A DNA stretch of 64,000 nucleotides from positions 186,001 to 250,000 of the forward strand of contig JADKEF010000004.1 in NCBI GenBank assembly GCA_016718135.1. The letters run 5' to 3'. The DNA comes from Acidobacteriota bacterium. Its GTDB lineage: Bacteria > Acidobacteriota > Blastocatellia > Pyrinomonadales > Pyrinomonadaceae. The notes under the pieces were generated by a model. It ran no database searches. It had not been told where the DNA came from and saw only the letters and a program-made list of their open reading frames with translations. This document shows positions 25,824 to 35,191 of this stretch, one piece after another; the first letter of the stretch is position 1; each line of letters starts with the position of its first letter. The position numbers and the translations under genes were made by a program.

Positions 25824-27935
25824 TTAGTTCGTATAACCCGGCACGACCTTATACTCAAGTACTTTGTTGACTTCCTGCGCACTTGGATCGGCCAGATCTT
25901 TTCTGACCAACAGAACGAGATTGACGCCAGGACGCAGCGGGTAAACGCCGACATATTTGTAGTTCGGCCCATACTTCTGGATCGCCTGGGCATCCTGATC
26001 GTTCTTTTTGAACACGATGATCTCGGAGTCTTTGGTGTCGATGAGCGAGCCAAAGTAGTTTGCCTTGGTGTAATCCTTCGTGTACCACGTCATCGGCCAA
26101 TATTCGGGCGTGACGATCTCGATCACGGCATCGCGACCCTTGCCGCTCTTTTGTGCGTATCTGTCGATCTCACGCATCATGTCGAGGAAGCCCCGCCGCG
26201 TATGGGCGTAAACATACACCATCTCGTCGTCATCCCAACGCACGAAATTGAGCTGATACATTTGATACGTCAGTACTGCAAATCCCGAAACGCACAGCAC
26301 ACCGGCCGCAGCCATTAGATTCATCCGCTTGGACTCAAAGAACTGCCCCAACGCGTAGCCCGCGACCATACACATTGGCAAAATGAAGCTGAGGTCGAGC
26401 CATGGTGTTTTGTAAGGGATTATCGAGTAGGCCAGAAACAGCCCCAGTGCCCAGAGCGCAGTGAACATCGCAAATCGATGCTTCGCCTTAACAAACGTGA
26501 CGAATATCGCCAGCATCGAGATGATAAAGATCGCCGATTCTATCTTGAAGAGCCATTTCACATAGCCCAGATAGCCGTGCATCGAGTGGTCTTTGTTGCC
26601 CGTCTTTGTCCAGATCGCATACGCCTCAAACGCCTTTTTGACGCCGTCGGCATAGGTGAAGAACGAGGAAAAGAAGAGTACGAAGAGATAAGCTGTCGCG
26701 ATCGCTGCCGCGCCGAAGATCAGGATCGCATTGCGATTGTCGCCAAGCTTTTGGCGGAAATTTGACCAGGTTATCTCTGTCGGCTCGGTAAATGTCGCAT
26801 CGTTTCTCTCCCGCATATCGAGAAGAAACAAGACCCACGCCACTGCGGCCGCTGCCAGCATGAAAATTATCGAACCAAAGACAAACACCTCGGGCGGGCG
26901 AAACGGATTAAAGGCGATCGTGTTATAGAGCCACTTAAATCCGTCGATGATCTCGGCGTAATAATAGAGCATCGTCAGGCCGAGAAAGATGTGCGCTCCG
27001 CCGATGATCTTTAACCATTGATCGTCGAGTGCTGTCGCCGGTTTGAATTTGCGCCAGATATAGATCGAAACTATGGCGATCGCCATCGTCCCGAGTGTTA
27101 TGAATGCGGTCTCTTTCGTCGCGAAGATCAGTGCGACAGACGATCCGGCGAGGATCATGTAGATCGGCCTTCCGTTATCCCAACTGAGCAGCATCCGCAA
27201 AACAAAATAGACAAGCGCCGCCTCGATGAGGACAAAAACGAGCCGCAACGTCCAAACTGTCGTCGTGTTTTCGCCGCCTAGATATGTGGCTAGATTAAGC
27301 GCCGATGGGAAGAACGAGACGAGCAACAGCAACGCCATCCAAGAGATCGCACCATATCCGGCCTCTTTCTTTTCGATAAAGAAAAGGACCGAAACGACTA
27401 TCGCAATACTCAGAAAAACAAAGAATATCTCGTGAATATAATATCGAGAGATGAAGACCATTCCCGGCGAGATCGCTACGAGTAGGGCAGCGATGATCGT
27501 TCCCGTCTTTCCGAGATAATCCTTCAAATAAAGGACAAGTACGACCATCAGCACGCCAAAAATGGCAACACTCGCACGCACGCCAAAGGTCTCATAACCG
27601 AAAACCTTTACAAACGCGAGCGAGATGTAATAAAGCGTCGGCCCGTGATAGTTGGCGGGATCGTACTTGTAAAGGCCGTCGTTGATCAGATTCTTAAGAA
27701 AAAAGCCGTTGACGCCCTCGTCATGGTGCATCACCTTTAGACTCAGGTCGTAGAACCGTAAAAACGTTGCGACCACGACGACTAACGCCGCCGCACCAAA
27801 CCACATCCGGTCGAACTCCGCAGCTTTCTCGGCGACCTCCGTCTGCGAGACTATCGGTTCCGCAGTTTCCTCAGCCACCGGCGTCGCCTCGGCTTCTGCC
27901 TGCACGATCTGCTTTTTACCCTTCTTTCCTTTCAT
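25824..27935 (-). CDS. Multi-pass membrane protein, TIGR03663/Agl23-like putative glycosyltransferase
   Basis: 703 residues with about 13-14 membrane helices. The family hallmark is near the N-terminus: FLRFYDLSLKVMHHDEGVNGFF...YDPANYHGPTLYYI, in which the DEG acidic pair after the first helix is typical of GT-C glycosyltransferases that use lipid-phosphate sugar donors. It most resembles the flippase activity-associated Agl23 family. The C-terminal ~130 residues are soluble (YVYAHTRRGFLDMMREIDRYAQKSGKG...). A Lys-rich and Glu/Pro-rich cytosolic tail opens the protein. It starts 5 bases after the stop of the upstream membrane protein gene (27941), so both are cotranscribed. Donor and acceptor are unknown. 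Confidence 0.8.
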   Translation of the reverse strand: MKGKKGKKQIVQAEAEATPVAEETAEPIVSQTEVAEKAAEFDRMWFGAAALVVVVATFLRFYDLSLKVMHHDEGVNGFFLKNLINDGLYKYDPANYHGPTLYYISLAFVKVFGYETFGVRASVAIFGVLMVVLVLYLKDYLGKTGTIIAALLVAISPGMVFISRYYIHEIFFVFLSIAIVVSVLFFIEKKEAGYGAISWMALLLLVSFFPSALNLATYLGGENTTTVWTLRLVFVLIEAALVYFVLRMLLSWDNGRPIYMILAGSSVALIFATKETAFITLGTMAIAIVSIYIWRKFKPATALDDQWLKIIGGAHIFLGLTMLYYYAEIIDGFKWLYNTIAFNPFRPPEVFVFGSIIFMLAAAAVAWVLFLLDMRERNDATFTEPTEITWSNFRQKLGDNRNAILIFGAAAIATAYLFVLFFSSFFTYADGVKKAFEAYAIWTKTGNKDHSMHGYLGYVKWLFKIESAIFIISMLAIFVTFVKAKHRFAMFTALWALGLFLAYSIIPYKTPWLDLSFILPMCMVAGYALGQFFESKRMNLMAAAGVLCVSGFAVLTYQMYQLNFVRWDDDEMVYVYAHTRRGFLDMMREIDRYAQKSGKGRDAVIEIVTPEYWPMTWYTKDYTKANYFGSLIDTKDSEIIVFKKNDQDAQAIQKYGPNYKYVGVYPLRPGVNLVLLVRKDLADPSAQEVNKVLEYKVVPGYTN

Positions 27936-27940
27936 TACCG

Positions 27941-29941
27941 TTATTTGACCTTATATACACGATATTCGCCTACTTCCACAGCAAGCGGGAATTTCTTGAA
28001 AAATTCCTCGTTAGCTTTCAACGTATTTCGCTCTTCGGGCGAGACTAGTACGTAATCGATATTATGTTTTTTGAGCAGGGCATCCGCGGCTGCTCCGCCC
28101 TGATAGATCTGTTTGACGTCTTGTTCCCGTGTGCCGGGATCGATACCGTGCGATGTCAGATGCGCCGTAAAACGCATCAATGACTGACGTCCAGTAAGGA
28201 CAGTCGCGGTGTTAAATGTCGGAGCGTTGAGGAACAATGCGTTCGGAGCAGTCTTCGCCTTTACCTGCTCTGCCATTTTCATCGCATCAGCATCAAACAC
28301 CCTGAATTTTGTAACGCCTGCCATCGTCCGGAAAACGTCAAGACCGCCGGCGAGCGTCAGTGCTACAAGGCATGCGATCGAAACAACTTTCAAGGCTTGG
28401 CCCTTTTCCCACAGCCAGGCGAGACCGTACGCAACAAAGGGTATCGACAGCAGGAACCAATACACGAGCACCTTGATGTTGTCCCATTGCCATGGTGCAA
28501 GCTTGGCGATATTTGAGATCACAAACAACGCAACGAACGGGATGTAGAACAGCACCAATCGCGGAAAAGCGGCCTTCGGTTTCTCCTCGCCTTCTTTAAC
28601 TTCCGCCGTCGCTGTTTTGTCTTTATAGAAAAGCCACAGCCCGAGGGCGATCATTGGGAAAAGAATCCCGGTGTTCTTGATCCAGAACCATACGAAACTT
28701 TCGTCCGGCTTCTTATCCCAGCCAAAGAAGAACTCAAAGAACTTCGACGTTTCGCTCGCGCTTCCGGCCATCGCCCACGCGAGGAAGGGAACGGCCACGA
28801 CCGCAGTCGCGATGCCGAAGATGAGCCACGATTTCCATTTATCGATCCGAAACGCAAAAAGGAAGGCCGTAACAATGAACAAAGCCGCGAGGCTGTGAAG
28901 ATGTATCAGCGGAAGCATGCCGGCAAGAAGTCCGACGGCGATCGCTACGCTGTTGTCACGGATAAGATCGGGGATCGGCAAACCGCCCTTCTTTTCTACT
29001 TTTTCAGCTATTTCAAGATCTGTTTGGCCGTTGAAGATCTGACAGAGCCCGCCGAGCACAAGTACGACGAGCGGCATCCCGAGCAAGAGGCTTCTCTGGG
29101 TCATGAACAGCACGACCATCGTGTTGCCCCATCGAAATTTATCGCTGATCGTGTAGTCGCGTGGCAGATTGGCAATGAAATCCGAGATGCCCTTGGCATG
29201 CTCGGACATATCTTTGAACGCCCAGGCAAAGCCGAGTCCGCCGCTGAAAAATAGCAAAGCCGGTGCGATACGGCCAGCGAGTTTGCTGCCCGTCACGCTC
29301 GCGACGAAATGCTCAAACAGCACCAGCAGCGAGAATGCCCACGAAATATTCTGCACGAACATCGCGGCTTTCAACTCGCCGCCAACCTTCATATAACAGG
29401 CTGTGAGCAGATCGGCGATGAACGGATAACTGAATTTCGCTCCGGCCCACGACGGATTAACAGGCGGAAAATTATTGATCTCAGTAAAGCTAAAGATCGC
29501 TCCGAGATGGAAAGGCAGATCGCCATAGTTGTTCGAGCCGCCAGTGTACAGCCCGTCCTTGAGTTCGTAGATGGTTCGATCAAAGAAGTACCAGAAAACT
29601 ACAAAAAAGAAGGCATAGTAAAGCAGGCGGAGAAATTTAGCAGGCGTGAATCCCTGCATTTTGCCCTTCGCACGTTCCCAGTCTTGGATCGCCCGTCCGC
29701 GCAGGTCAACGCTCCGCATCAGCACGAGCGGCAAAGCGGTTATCACCAGCGAAATGCCAACTGTAACGGCGCTAAACCCAGCCAAACAGGCCACCACGAA
29801 CGAGACAAGTCCGAACACCGCCGAGCTGATGATATTGCCCGCCGCGAGCCGCCACATTAGCGGCTTGTCACGCGCGACGAGGTACGTCAGCGAAGCACCG
29901 CTCGCGGCCAATGCGATGAGTAGCAAAAGAGATACGATCAT
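27941..29941 (-). CDS. Large multi-pass membrane protein, putative GT-C-like glycosyltransferase
   Basis: 666 residues with about 13 predicted helices. After an N-terminal helix pair, an extracytoplasmic loop reads DRTIYELKDGLYTGGSNNYGDLPFHLGAIFSF, where an acidic residue after the first helices and a conserved GD..H resemble the catalytic loop of GT-C enzymes. The soluble C-terminal region (VKAKTAPNALFLNAPTFNTATVLTGRQSLMRF...DALLKKHNIDYVLVSPEE) is like the tail seen in many ArnT/PMT-type proteins. Operon with the Agl23-like gene downstream suggests joint work in surface glycan or glycoprotein assembly (inference). Confidence 0.65.
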   Translation of the reverse strand: MIVSLLLLIALAASGASLTYLVARDKPLMWRLAAGNIISSAVFGLVSFVVACLAGFSAVTVGISLVITALPLVLMRSVDLRGRAIQDWERAKGKMQGFTPAKFLRLLYYAFFFVVFWYFFDRTIYELKDGLYTGGSNNYGDLPFHLGAIFSFTEINNFPPVNPSWAGAKFSYPFIADLLTACYMKVGGELKAAMFVQNISWAFSLLVLFEHFVASVTGSKLAGRIAPALLFFSGGLGFAWAFKDMSEHAKGISDFIANLPRDYTISDKFRWGNTMVVLFMTQRSLLLGMPLVVLVLGGLCQIFNGQTDLEIAEKVEKKGGLPIPDLIRDNSVAIAVGLLAGMLPLIHLHSLAALFIVTAFLFAFRIDKWKSWLIFGIATAVVAVPFLAWAMAGSASETSKFFEFFFGWDKKPDESFVWFWIKNTGILFPMIALGLWLFYKDKTATAEVKEGEEKPKAAFPRLVLFYIPFVALFVISNIAKLAPWQWDNIKVLVYWFLLSIPFVAYGLAWLWEKGQALKVVSIACLVALTLAGGLDVFRTMAGVTKFRVFDADAMKMAEQVKAKTAPNALFLNAPTFNTATVLTGRQSLMRFTAHLTSHGIDPGTREQDVKQIYQGGAAADALLKKHNIDYVLVSPEERNTLKANEEFFKKFPLAVEVGEYRVYKVK

Positions 29942-30086
29942 GTGGAATCAGTGCGAAAAAGCTATGTAAAAGGTTACTCTATCTCGCCCGACGCTCAAAA
30001 CGGCGGTGAGGTACTCACAAAGCTCTGGCGGCTGGCATCAGTTTCGTTTATACTTAACTCAAATTCCATCAAGGGGACGTGTGGTC

Positions 30087-32390
30087 ATGAAAGCTTTTAC
30101 AGGTCTGGTGCTAGCGTTTTTGTTCGCAGTTTCGATATTTGCTTCGGAGCCCGATGCCGAGACGGCCTCGCGTATCGCTGGCGTGCAGCAGATCACTGCC
30201 ACGGTCGGCATTGTCCATACTAAAACCCGGCTCTACCGCACCGACGACGGCGGGGCGACCTGGAGTGCCCTCAGTCTCGATGGCGGCTCGATCGCAGGTG
30301 TGAAATTCGCGAACACGCAGATCGGCTGGGCGGTCGTTTATGACCGATTTGGCGAACGACTGATCCTCGCCCACACAGAAAATGGCGGATATACGTGGGA
30401 ACGCGGCTCCGCTGCTGCCAACCTGTTTGGCGAAGACACATATCGGGACGAAGCGTCTCTAGAGATCACGGGCAAAAGCATCACCGCCACATTTCGCATC
30501 CCGACCAGCTCAAACTTCGAAGGCCGTGCAGTATTCCGCACCACGGACGGTGGCTCGACGTGGACACAACTCGAACGCTCTATCGAAAAACGCACCAGCG
30601 ACGAGCCGCAGCCGATAGCGTCGCGTAATTGGACCGTCAAGACCGAAGGTTCATGTGGTGATGCAAAACGCGGGTGCTTTCAGGAAACTTCATTGATCAC
30701 TGAACTTGGCCGCGACATCACACCATCCGAGATCAAACAGGCAGCGGCCGTCGCCCGGCTCGACGCCCAACGCCGTGAAGCGACTGAGATCCTCCTATTG
30801 CCGCCTAATGGGAACGTCCGCATAAGTCTCAATCGCGGCTTCGACAAATGCACCGCCGGAACCATCGCACAGATGCAGACGTGGTGGAATAATTCGCCAC
30901 TGTATGACGCAAACATCTACATCTCGGGCCGCAATCGTGGCTGTTCGCAGGCTCAATTGAACGCAAATTGGGTCAATCAGGTTTCTGCTATGGGCTGGGG
31001 CCTGATCCCAACAATTGTCGGCTACCAGTCGCCGTGCATAAATAGCACGACCTTCAACGGGGCACGCTTTAGCATTGACCCCGCGGTCGCCGAAACACAG
31101 GGCCGCGGTGAAGCAGACATCGCCGTCACCGACGCAGCAAATCTCGGCCTGACCGCCGGTTCGATCCTCTATTACGACATGGAGCGATACGACGAGACCG
31201 GTGCGACGCCGGGATGTCGTACTGCCTCGACGGCATTCCTAAAAGGCTGGACGGAACGCATTCGCGAACTCAATTACCGCTCTGGCACCTACGGCAGCCC
31301 GCGAAATGCGATCGACGACTGGCAATTCATGCCCGCCGCGAGTCGGATGGAAGCGGTCTGGATGGCACGTTGGGACAATATCCAATCTGTATGGACATAT
31401 CTCTCGTTCTCAAACTTCCCAACAAACGTCTGGAACAACCACCAACGCATCAAGCAATGGCAAGCTCCGCACGACGAGACCTGGGGCGGCGTGACATTTA
31501 ATATCGATGGCAACATCGCCGACGGCCCGGTCGCAGGTGTGGCCATCGCAAAGAACAAGACGGCCGATTTTGACGGCGACCGCAAAGCGGACATCAGCGT
31601 CTTTCGCCCGAGCAACGGCGTTTGGTATGTTCTGAGCAGCCAGAACGGCAGCTTCTCATCTACTACCTTCGGGTTGCCAACGGACATCGCGACGCCCGGT
31701 GATTACGATGGGGATGGCCGCACCGATTTCGCAGTATTTCGCCCGTCCGACGGCGTTTGGCACATGCAGATGAAAGCGGGAAATTATCTCGCACGCCAAT
31801 GGGGCAGCAACGGAGACATTCCCGCCGCGGCCGATTACAACGGCGACGGCAAGACCGACATCGCCGTCTTTCGCCCGTCGAATGGCACCTGGTACATCGC
31901 CAACAGCGACAGCCTCGGCACCGGCTCCTACGCGAATTGGGGCATCGCGGGCGACAAGCCGGCCGTCGGTGATTACGATGGCGACGGCAAGGCCGACATC
32001 GCCGTTTTTCGCCCCTCGAATGGTGTCTGGTATATCTATCGCAGCTCTGACAGCGGCTTTAATATCGTCAATTTCGGCCTCAACGGCGACCGTCCGGCGC
32101 AGGGCGATTTCGACAACGACGGACGCACCGACGTAGCTGTCTATCGACCGTCAAATAGCACATGGTACATCCTACGCAGCTCCGACCAGACGGTCGCATA
32201 CGCCAACTGGGGCATCGCCGAGGATCTACCTGTGACCGGCGATTATGATGGCGATAACAAAGACGACGTCGCGGTCTTCCGTCCGTCGAACGGCATCTGG
32301 TACGTACTCCGAAGCAGCGGCGGTTTCTCGACCACGAACTGGGGACTCGCCGCCGACGCTCCGGTCCCGAACGCGTATTTGCCGCAGTAA
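30087..32390 (+). CDS. Secreted protein with DUF1906-like glycoside hydrolase fold and FG-GAP/VCBS repeats
   Basis: 767 residues; ATG 30087 with AAGGGG 11-16 bases upstream. Signal peptide MKAFTGLVLAFLFAVSIFASE. Residues about 25-190 have BNR-like strands (YRTDDGGATWSALSLDGG, FRTTDGGSTWTQL). About 250-490 is a DUF1906/Rv2525c-like domain: GFDKC, MQTWWNNSPLYDANIYISGRNRGC, MGWGLIPTIVGYQSPC and ILYYDMERYD, a TIM-barrel-like glycoside-hydrolase fold. The last ~260 residues contain five to six FG-GAP/VCBS-like repeats with Ca-loop DxDxDGxxD motifs (DFDGDRKADISVFRPSNGVWYVL). Expected to be a secreted cell-wall or glycan-binding protein. Upstream of it lies the divergent GT-C gene. Confidence 0.8.
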   Translation: MKAFTGLVLAFLFAVSIFASEPDAETASRIAGVQQITATVGIVHTKTRLYRTDDGGATWSALSLDGGSIAGVKFANTQIGWAVVYDRFGERLILAHTENGGYTWERGSAAANLFGEDTYRDEASLEITGKSITATFRIPTSSNFEGRAVFRTTDGGSTWTQLERSIEKRTSDEPQPIASRNWTVKTEGSCGDAKRGCFQETSLITELGRDITPSEIKQAAAVARLDAQRREATEILLLPPNGNVRISLNRGFDKCTAGTIAQMQTWWNNSPLYDANIYISGRNRGCSQAQLNANWVNQVSAMGWGLIPTIVGYQSPCINSTTFNGARFSIDPAVAETQGRGEADIAVTDAANLGLTAGSILYYDMERYDETGATPGCRTASTAFLKGWTERIRELNYRSGTYGSPRNAIDDWQFMPAASRMEAVWMARWDNIQSVWTYLSFSNFPTNVWNNHQRIKQWQAPHDETWGGVTFNIDGNIADGPVAGVAIAKNKTADFDGDRKADISVFRPSNGVWYVLSSQNGSFSSTTFGLPTDIATPGDYDGDGRTDFAVFRPSDGVWHMQMKAGNYLARQWGSNGDIPAAADYNGDGKTDIAVFRPSNGTWYIANSDSLGTGSYANWGIAGDKPAVGDYDGDGKADIAVFRPSNGVWYIYRSSDSGFNIVNFGLNGDRPAQGDFDNDGRTDVAVYRPSNSTWYILRSSDQTVAYANWGIAEDLPVTGDYDGDNKDDVAVFRPSNGIWYVLRSSGGFSTTNWGLAADAPVPNAYLPQ

Positions 32391-32392
32391 CC

Positions 32393-32425
32393 GCATCTTT
32401 GCGTCCTTTGCATCTTTGCGTGAAC
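32393..32425 (+). repeat. Solo half of an intergenic short-word repeat
   Basis: GCATCTTTGCGTCCTTTGC and CATCTTTGCGTGAA repeat a CTTTGCGT word. It resembles the right arms (CTCTGCGT words) of the intergenic hairpins at 55.9-63.5 kb but has no left arm here. Confidence 0.4.
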
Positions 32426-32479
32426 TTTCCGGGCGCTGTAAACTTAGGTCTTTTGGCCACGCGGCCTAATTGAAGCCCT

Positions 32480-33583
32480 ATGTTACAAGCAGGAATCGTT
32501 GGCTTGCCCAACGTCGGAAAATCGACACTTTTTAATGCACTGACCGCGCAGGAATCGGCTCTGGCGGCGAATTATCCTTTCGCGACCATCGAGCCAAACG
32601 TCGGCGTCGTAGCCGTCCCCGACGAACGCCTCGGCGTCCTCGAAAAGCTCAATAAAGCCCAGAAGACCGTGCCCGCAATGGTCGAGTTTCTCGATATCGC
32701 TGGCCTCGTTCGCGGAGCGTCGAAGGGCGAGGGTCTCGGCAATCAGTTCCTTGCGAATATCCGCGAGACTCATGCCGTCATTCAGGTGGTGCGGTGCTTT
32801 GACGACGACAATATCATCCACGTCGAGGGCTCGGTCAACCCGATCCGCGACATCGAGACCATCCAGATCGAACTCGCTCTTGCCGATCTAGCCTCCGCCG
32901 AAAAGCGTCGCGAAAAGGCAAATCGTGCCATCAAAGCCTCTGGCGACAAAGCCGCTAAAGTTGAGATCGAGATCCTCGACAAGATCCAGCCGCTGCTCGA
33001 GGAAGGCCGCCCCGCACGTGCCGCCGATCTCACCGACGACGAGCGTGCGACTCTAAAAACCTGGTTCTTTCTCTCGACCAAACCGACGATCTACGCGGCA
33101 AATGTCGATGAAGAAACGCTCGCCAACCCGGAGAGCAACGCCCACGTTCAGGCGGTAATGAAGCACGCCGCCAGCGAAAATGCCGACGTAGTTGTGATCT
33201 GCGCCAAGCTCGAAGCCGAACTCGTCGCCCTCGACGCCGACGAACGCACTGAATACCTAAAAGACCTCGGCCTCACGTCAAGCGGCGTCGACAAACTCAT
33301 CAAAGCCGCCTATCACATGCTCGGCCTAATGAGCTTTCTCACCGCCGGCGAAAAAGAAGTTCGTGCCTGGACGATCCCGATCGGCACCAAGGCACCGCAG
33401 GCCGCCGGTGAGATCCACACCGATATCGAACGCGGTTTCATCCGAGCCGAAATAGTCAGCTACGACGACCTCGTAGCCACCGGTTCACGCAAAGCCGCCC
33501 TCGAAAAAGGCCTCGCCCGCGTCGAAGGCAAAGAGTACATTATGCAGGACGGCGATGTGGTGGATTTCCGGTTTAATGTTTGA
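32480..33583 (+). CDS. ychF: Redox-regulated ribosome-associated ATPase YchF (Obg family)
   Basis: 367 residues, the normal length. G1 motif GLPNVGKSTLFNALT (8-22), switch region NYPFATIEPNVG, and G3 DIAGLVRGASKGEGLGNQFL are all intact. The G4-equivalent NVDEE (rather than NKxD) explains the family's ATP preference. A coiled-coil insert lies at about 125-200 and the C-terminal TGS domain ends in EYIMQDGDVVDFRFNV. It is a cytoplasmic ATPase that associates with ribosomes and is involved in stress and translation control. It marks the chromosomal backbone beside the accessory island that follows. Confidence 0.97.
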   Translation: MLQAGIVGLPNVGKSTLFNALTAQESALAANYPFATIEPNVGVVAVPDERLGVLEKLNKAQKTVPAMVEFLDIAGLVRGASKGEGLGNQFLANIRETHAVIQVVRCFDDDNIIHVEGSVNPIRDIETIQIELALADLASAEKRREKANRAIKASGDKAAKVEIEILDKIQPLLEEGRPARAADLTDDERATLKTWFFLSTKPTIYAANVDEETLANPESNAHVQAVMKHAASENADVVVICAKLEAELVALDADERTEYLKDLGLTSSGVDKLIKAAYHMLGLMSFLTAGEKEVRAWTIPIGTKAPQAAGEIHTDIERGFIRAEIVSYDDLVATGSRKAALEKGLARVEGKEYIMQDGDVVDFRFNV

Positions 33584-33663
33584 TGCTATCGGATACGCGG
33601 CAGTTTGAGCACATGGTAAAATTCGAGAATGCGAAATAGGGACGTTAATGAGAATAGGTCCGA

Positions 33664-33937
33664 AATGCCCGACACCGCGATCATCCGCCGTATGCGTGCG
33701 CCGCGACGCCTACGGGTCGAATCCGCCGACAGGATCTTCTTCGACGTCGCCGCATTCAAGCTCGACCGCCTACTCGGCATCCCCGAACACACCGCCGTCG
33801 AACGCAACCTAACCATCACCACCACCTGGCCCGACATCGTTTTCTAGAGATCACCCGTCCGGTACAACACCGAAGAACTCCCCGCCGAAGCCGCCTTTGT
33901 CTGGACAAAATGGGAACCGCTGGAACTGTGGCCGTAA
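33664..33937 (+). pseudogene. Remnant of an unidentified small gene with an in-frame stop
   Basis: From ATG 33664 the frame reads MPDTAIIRRMRAPRRLRV...TTTWPDIVF to a TAG at 33845-33847, then continues in the same frame as RSPVRYNTEELPAEAAFVWTKWEPLELWP to the TAA at 33935-33937. The second stretch has ordinary protein composition, so the TAG may be a nonsense mutation in one gene of about 90 codons. I do not recognise the family. It lies at the edge of the accessory island. Confidence 0.3.
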
Positions 33938-33963
33938 TGAATTAGCCCATTGGCCTTGTTCCT

Positions 33964-34045
33964 CGTCGCATAGCGACGCCTGATTGTAGCCGTGGGTGAC
34001 AACCCACGGAAAGATGCCCCCCACCGACCACGTCGCGTAGCGACG
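33964..34045 (+). repeat. REP palindromes downstream of the transposase
   Basis: Three palindromic units: CGTCGCATAGCGACG (33964-33978), CCGTGGG-TGACAA-CCCACGG (33990-34009) and CGTCGCGTAGCGACG (34031-34045). The last ends six bases before the transposase stop. The same units recur on the other side at 34515-34731. Confidence 0.85.
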
Positions 34046-34051
34046 ATTCAA

Positions 34052-34504
34052 TCAATCGAACAAATACCGCTCGTCGTAATCGATGCCGTGTTTCTCAAGG
34101 AGGGCGACGTATTCATCCTCAAAACTCTGATTCGAATGATGCTCTCGTTGATTCTTTATGTAATTGACTACCGACGGAATCGCCGATTTCGACACCGAAA
34201 ACACACCGTATCCATCCTGCCAACCAAAATTGGACATTCCTGGAAACTCGCGCCGAATGCCGTATGACGAATCACCCTTCAAAGCCTTGGCACCCTGACT
34301 TGAAGACATCGTTGGGGGTATTCCGACTAATGCATGAATGTGGGTCTCAATACCCCCAATTTGAACCGGAGTCATACCATGATGTTTGGCGACACCCGCG
34401 ATGTACGACCAAACACGCTCTTCGATCTCGGGTGATATCGTCTCACTCCGACCCTTCGTGCTGAATACGAAGTGCAAATAGATCTGTGAATATGTATTTG
34501 CCAT
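34052..34504 (-). CDS. tnpA: IS200/IS605-type Y1 transposase, REP-associated (RAYT-like)
   Basis: 150 residues from ATG 34504; TTG 34513 is an in-frame alternative. The HUH motif is ETHIHALVGIP and the catalytic Tyr lies in VVNYIKNQREHH. The N-terminus TYSQIYLHFVFSTKGR is typical of the Y1_Tnp (PF01797) family. It cuts and rejoins single-stranded DNA at palindromic ends. No tnpB partner is present. CGTCGC-type REP palindromes flank it on both sides within 30 bases, as in REP-associated tyrosine transposase loci that spread REP elements rather than a classical IS. Confidence 0.92.
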   Translation of the reverse strand: MANTYSQIYLHFVFSTKGRSETISPEIEERVWSYIAGVAKHHGMTPVQIGGIETHIHALVGIPPTMSSSQGAKALKGDSSYGIRREFPGMSNFGWQDGYGVFSVSKSAIPSVVNYIKNQREHHSNQSFEDEYVALLEKHGIDYDERYLFD

Positions 34505-34514
34505 GCTTTTCAAT

Positions 34515-34731
34515 CGTCACTACGCGACGAGACATGGTAACCCATCTTTCCGTGGGTTCTTACCCACGGCTACAATCAAATATCGCTACGCGATAAAGAG
34601 TTCCGATCCCCGATCCCCGACCCGTCCCCGTCGCATCGCGACGCCTCATTGTAGCCGTGGGTGACAACCCACGGAAAGGGTGACAACCCACGCAACCGAA
34701 AGATCATGATCATCCCCGTCGCGTAGCGACG
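34515..34731 (-). repeat. REP palindrome cluster upstream of the transposase
   Basis: Units: CGTCACTACGCGACG (34515-34529), CCGTGGG-TTCTTA-CCCACGG (34550-34569), ATCGCTACGCGAT (34582-34594), CGTCGCATCGCGACG (34629-34643), CCGTGGG-TGACAA-CCCACGG (34655-34674) and CGTCGCGTAGCGACG (34717-34731). The block is partly inverted with respect to the copies at 33964-34045, giving inverted-repeat flanks around the transposase. The 350-base gap 34505-34854 holds only these palindromes and the heptamer array next to it. Confidence 0.85.
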
Positions 34732-34786
34732 ATTGAAAAGCGACGGCATCGAATCGAGACCATCGGTGAACGCTCGTCCTCGTCAC

Positions 34787-34849
34787 TGTTTACAATATTC
34801 ACCATTCCCCGCCCACCATTCACAATTTACCACTAACCATTTACCATTA
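34787..34849 (+). repeat. Degenerate heptanucleotide tandem array
   Basis: Nine consecutive 7-base units, for example ACCATTC, CCCGCCC, ACCATTC, ACAATTT, ACCACTA, ACCATTT, ACCATTA. It ends 5 bases before the start of the truncated vsr gene. The pattern is like the short tandemly repeated repetitive (STRR) sequences known from cyanobacteria. Confidence 0.7.
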
Positions 34850-34854
34850 TCCCC

Positions 34855-35172
34855 GTGTACCTCCGCGACAAACGATCTCCCGAACCCAAGAGCGAAGCCG
34901 TCTCGCGGGTGATGAGCGCGAACAAGGCAAAGAACTCCAAGCCCGAACTGCTCTTGCGCCGCTCCCTCTGGCACACCAACCTCCGCGGCTACCGCCTCCA
35001 TCATCGGATTTGTCTGGGTCCTTCCACTCATCACTCATCACTCGTAACTCGTCACTCATCGGTTCGCCCCGACATCACCTTCGCCCGCAAAAAACTCGCC
35101 ATCTTCGTCCACGGCTGCTTCTGGCACCGCTGCCCGATTCGTATTGCGGAAAGAGCAGTAGGTGATATATAA
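34855..35172 (+). pseudogene. vsr: Truncated very short patch repair (Vsr) endonuclease
   Basis: The frame opens at GTG 34855 and is Vsr-like: RSPEPKSEAVSRVMSANKAKNSKPELLLRRSLW, then RPDITFARKKLAIFVHGCFWHRCP. The catalytic Asp of RPD and the HGCFWH metal/DNA-site motif are present. After CP the sequence leaves the family and stops at 35172, so about 40 C-terminal residues with further ligands are lost. Between RLHHRI and RPD there are about 14 extra residues (LGPSTHHSSLVTRHSSV) encoded by an in-frame heptamer array. Vsr normally nicks T:G mismatches made by deamination of 5-methylcytosine; no cytosine methyltransferase gene is near. Probably non-functional. Confidence 0.75.
35026..35060 (+). 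repeat. Heptanucleotide array inside the vsr remnant
   Basis: Five units: ACTCATC, ACTCATC, ACTCGTA, ACTCGTC, ACTCATC. It lies in frame within the Vsr coding sequence and adds residues not found in the family. Confidence 0.75.
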
Positions 35173-35191
35173 AGGATGCGGAAAATCCGAT

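Noticed and set aside
33586..33837. Minus-strand frame opposite the gene remnant after ychF
   Set aside because: Arg/Ser-rich shadow without a ribosome site or recognisable motif.
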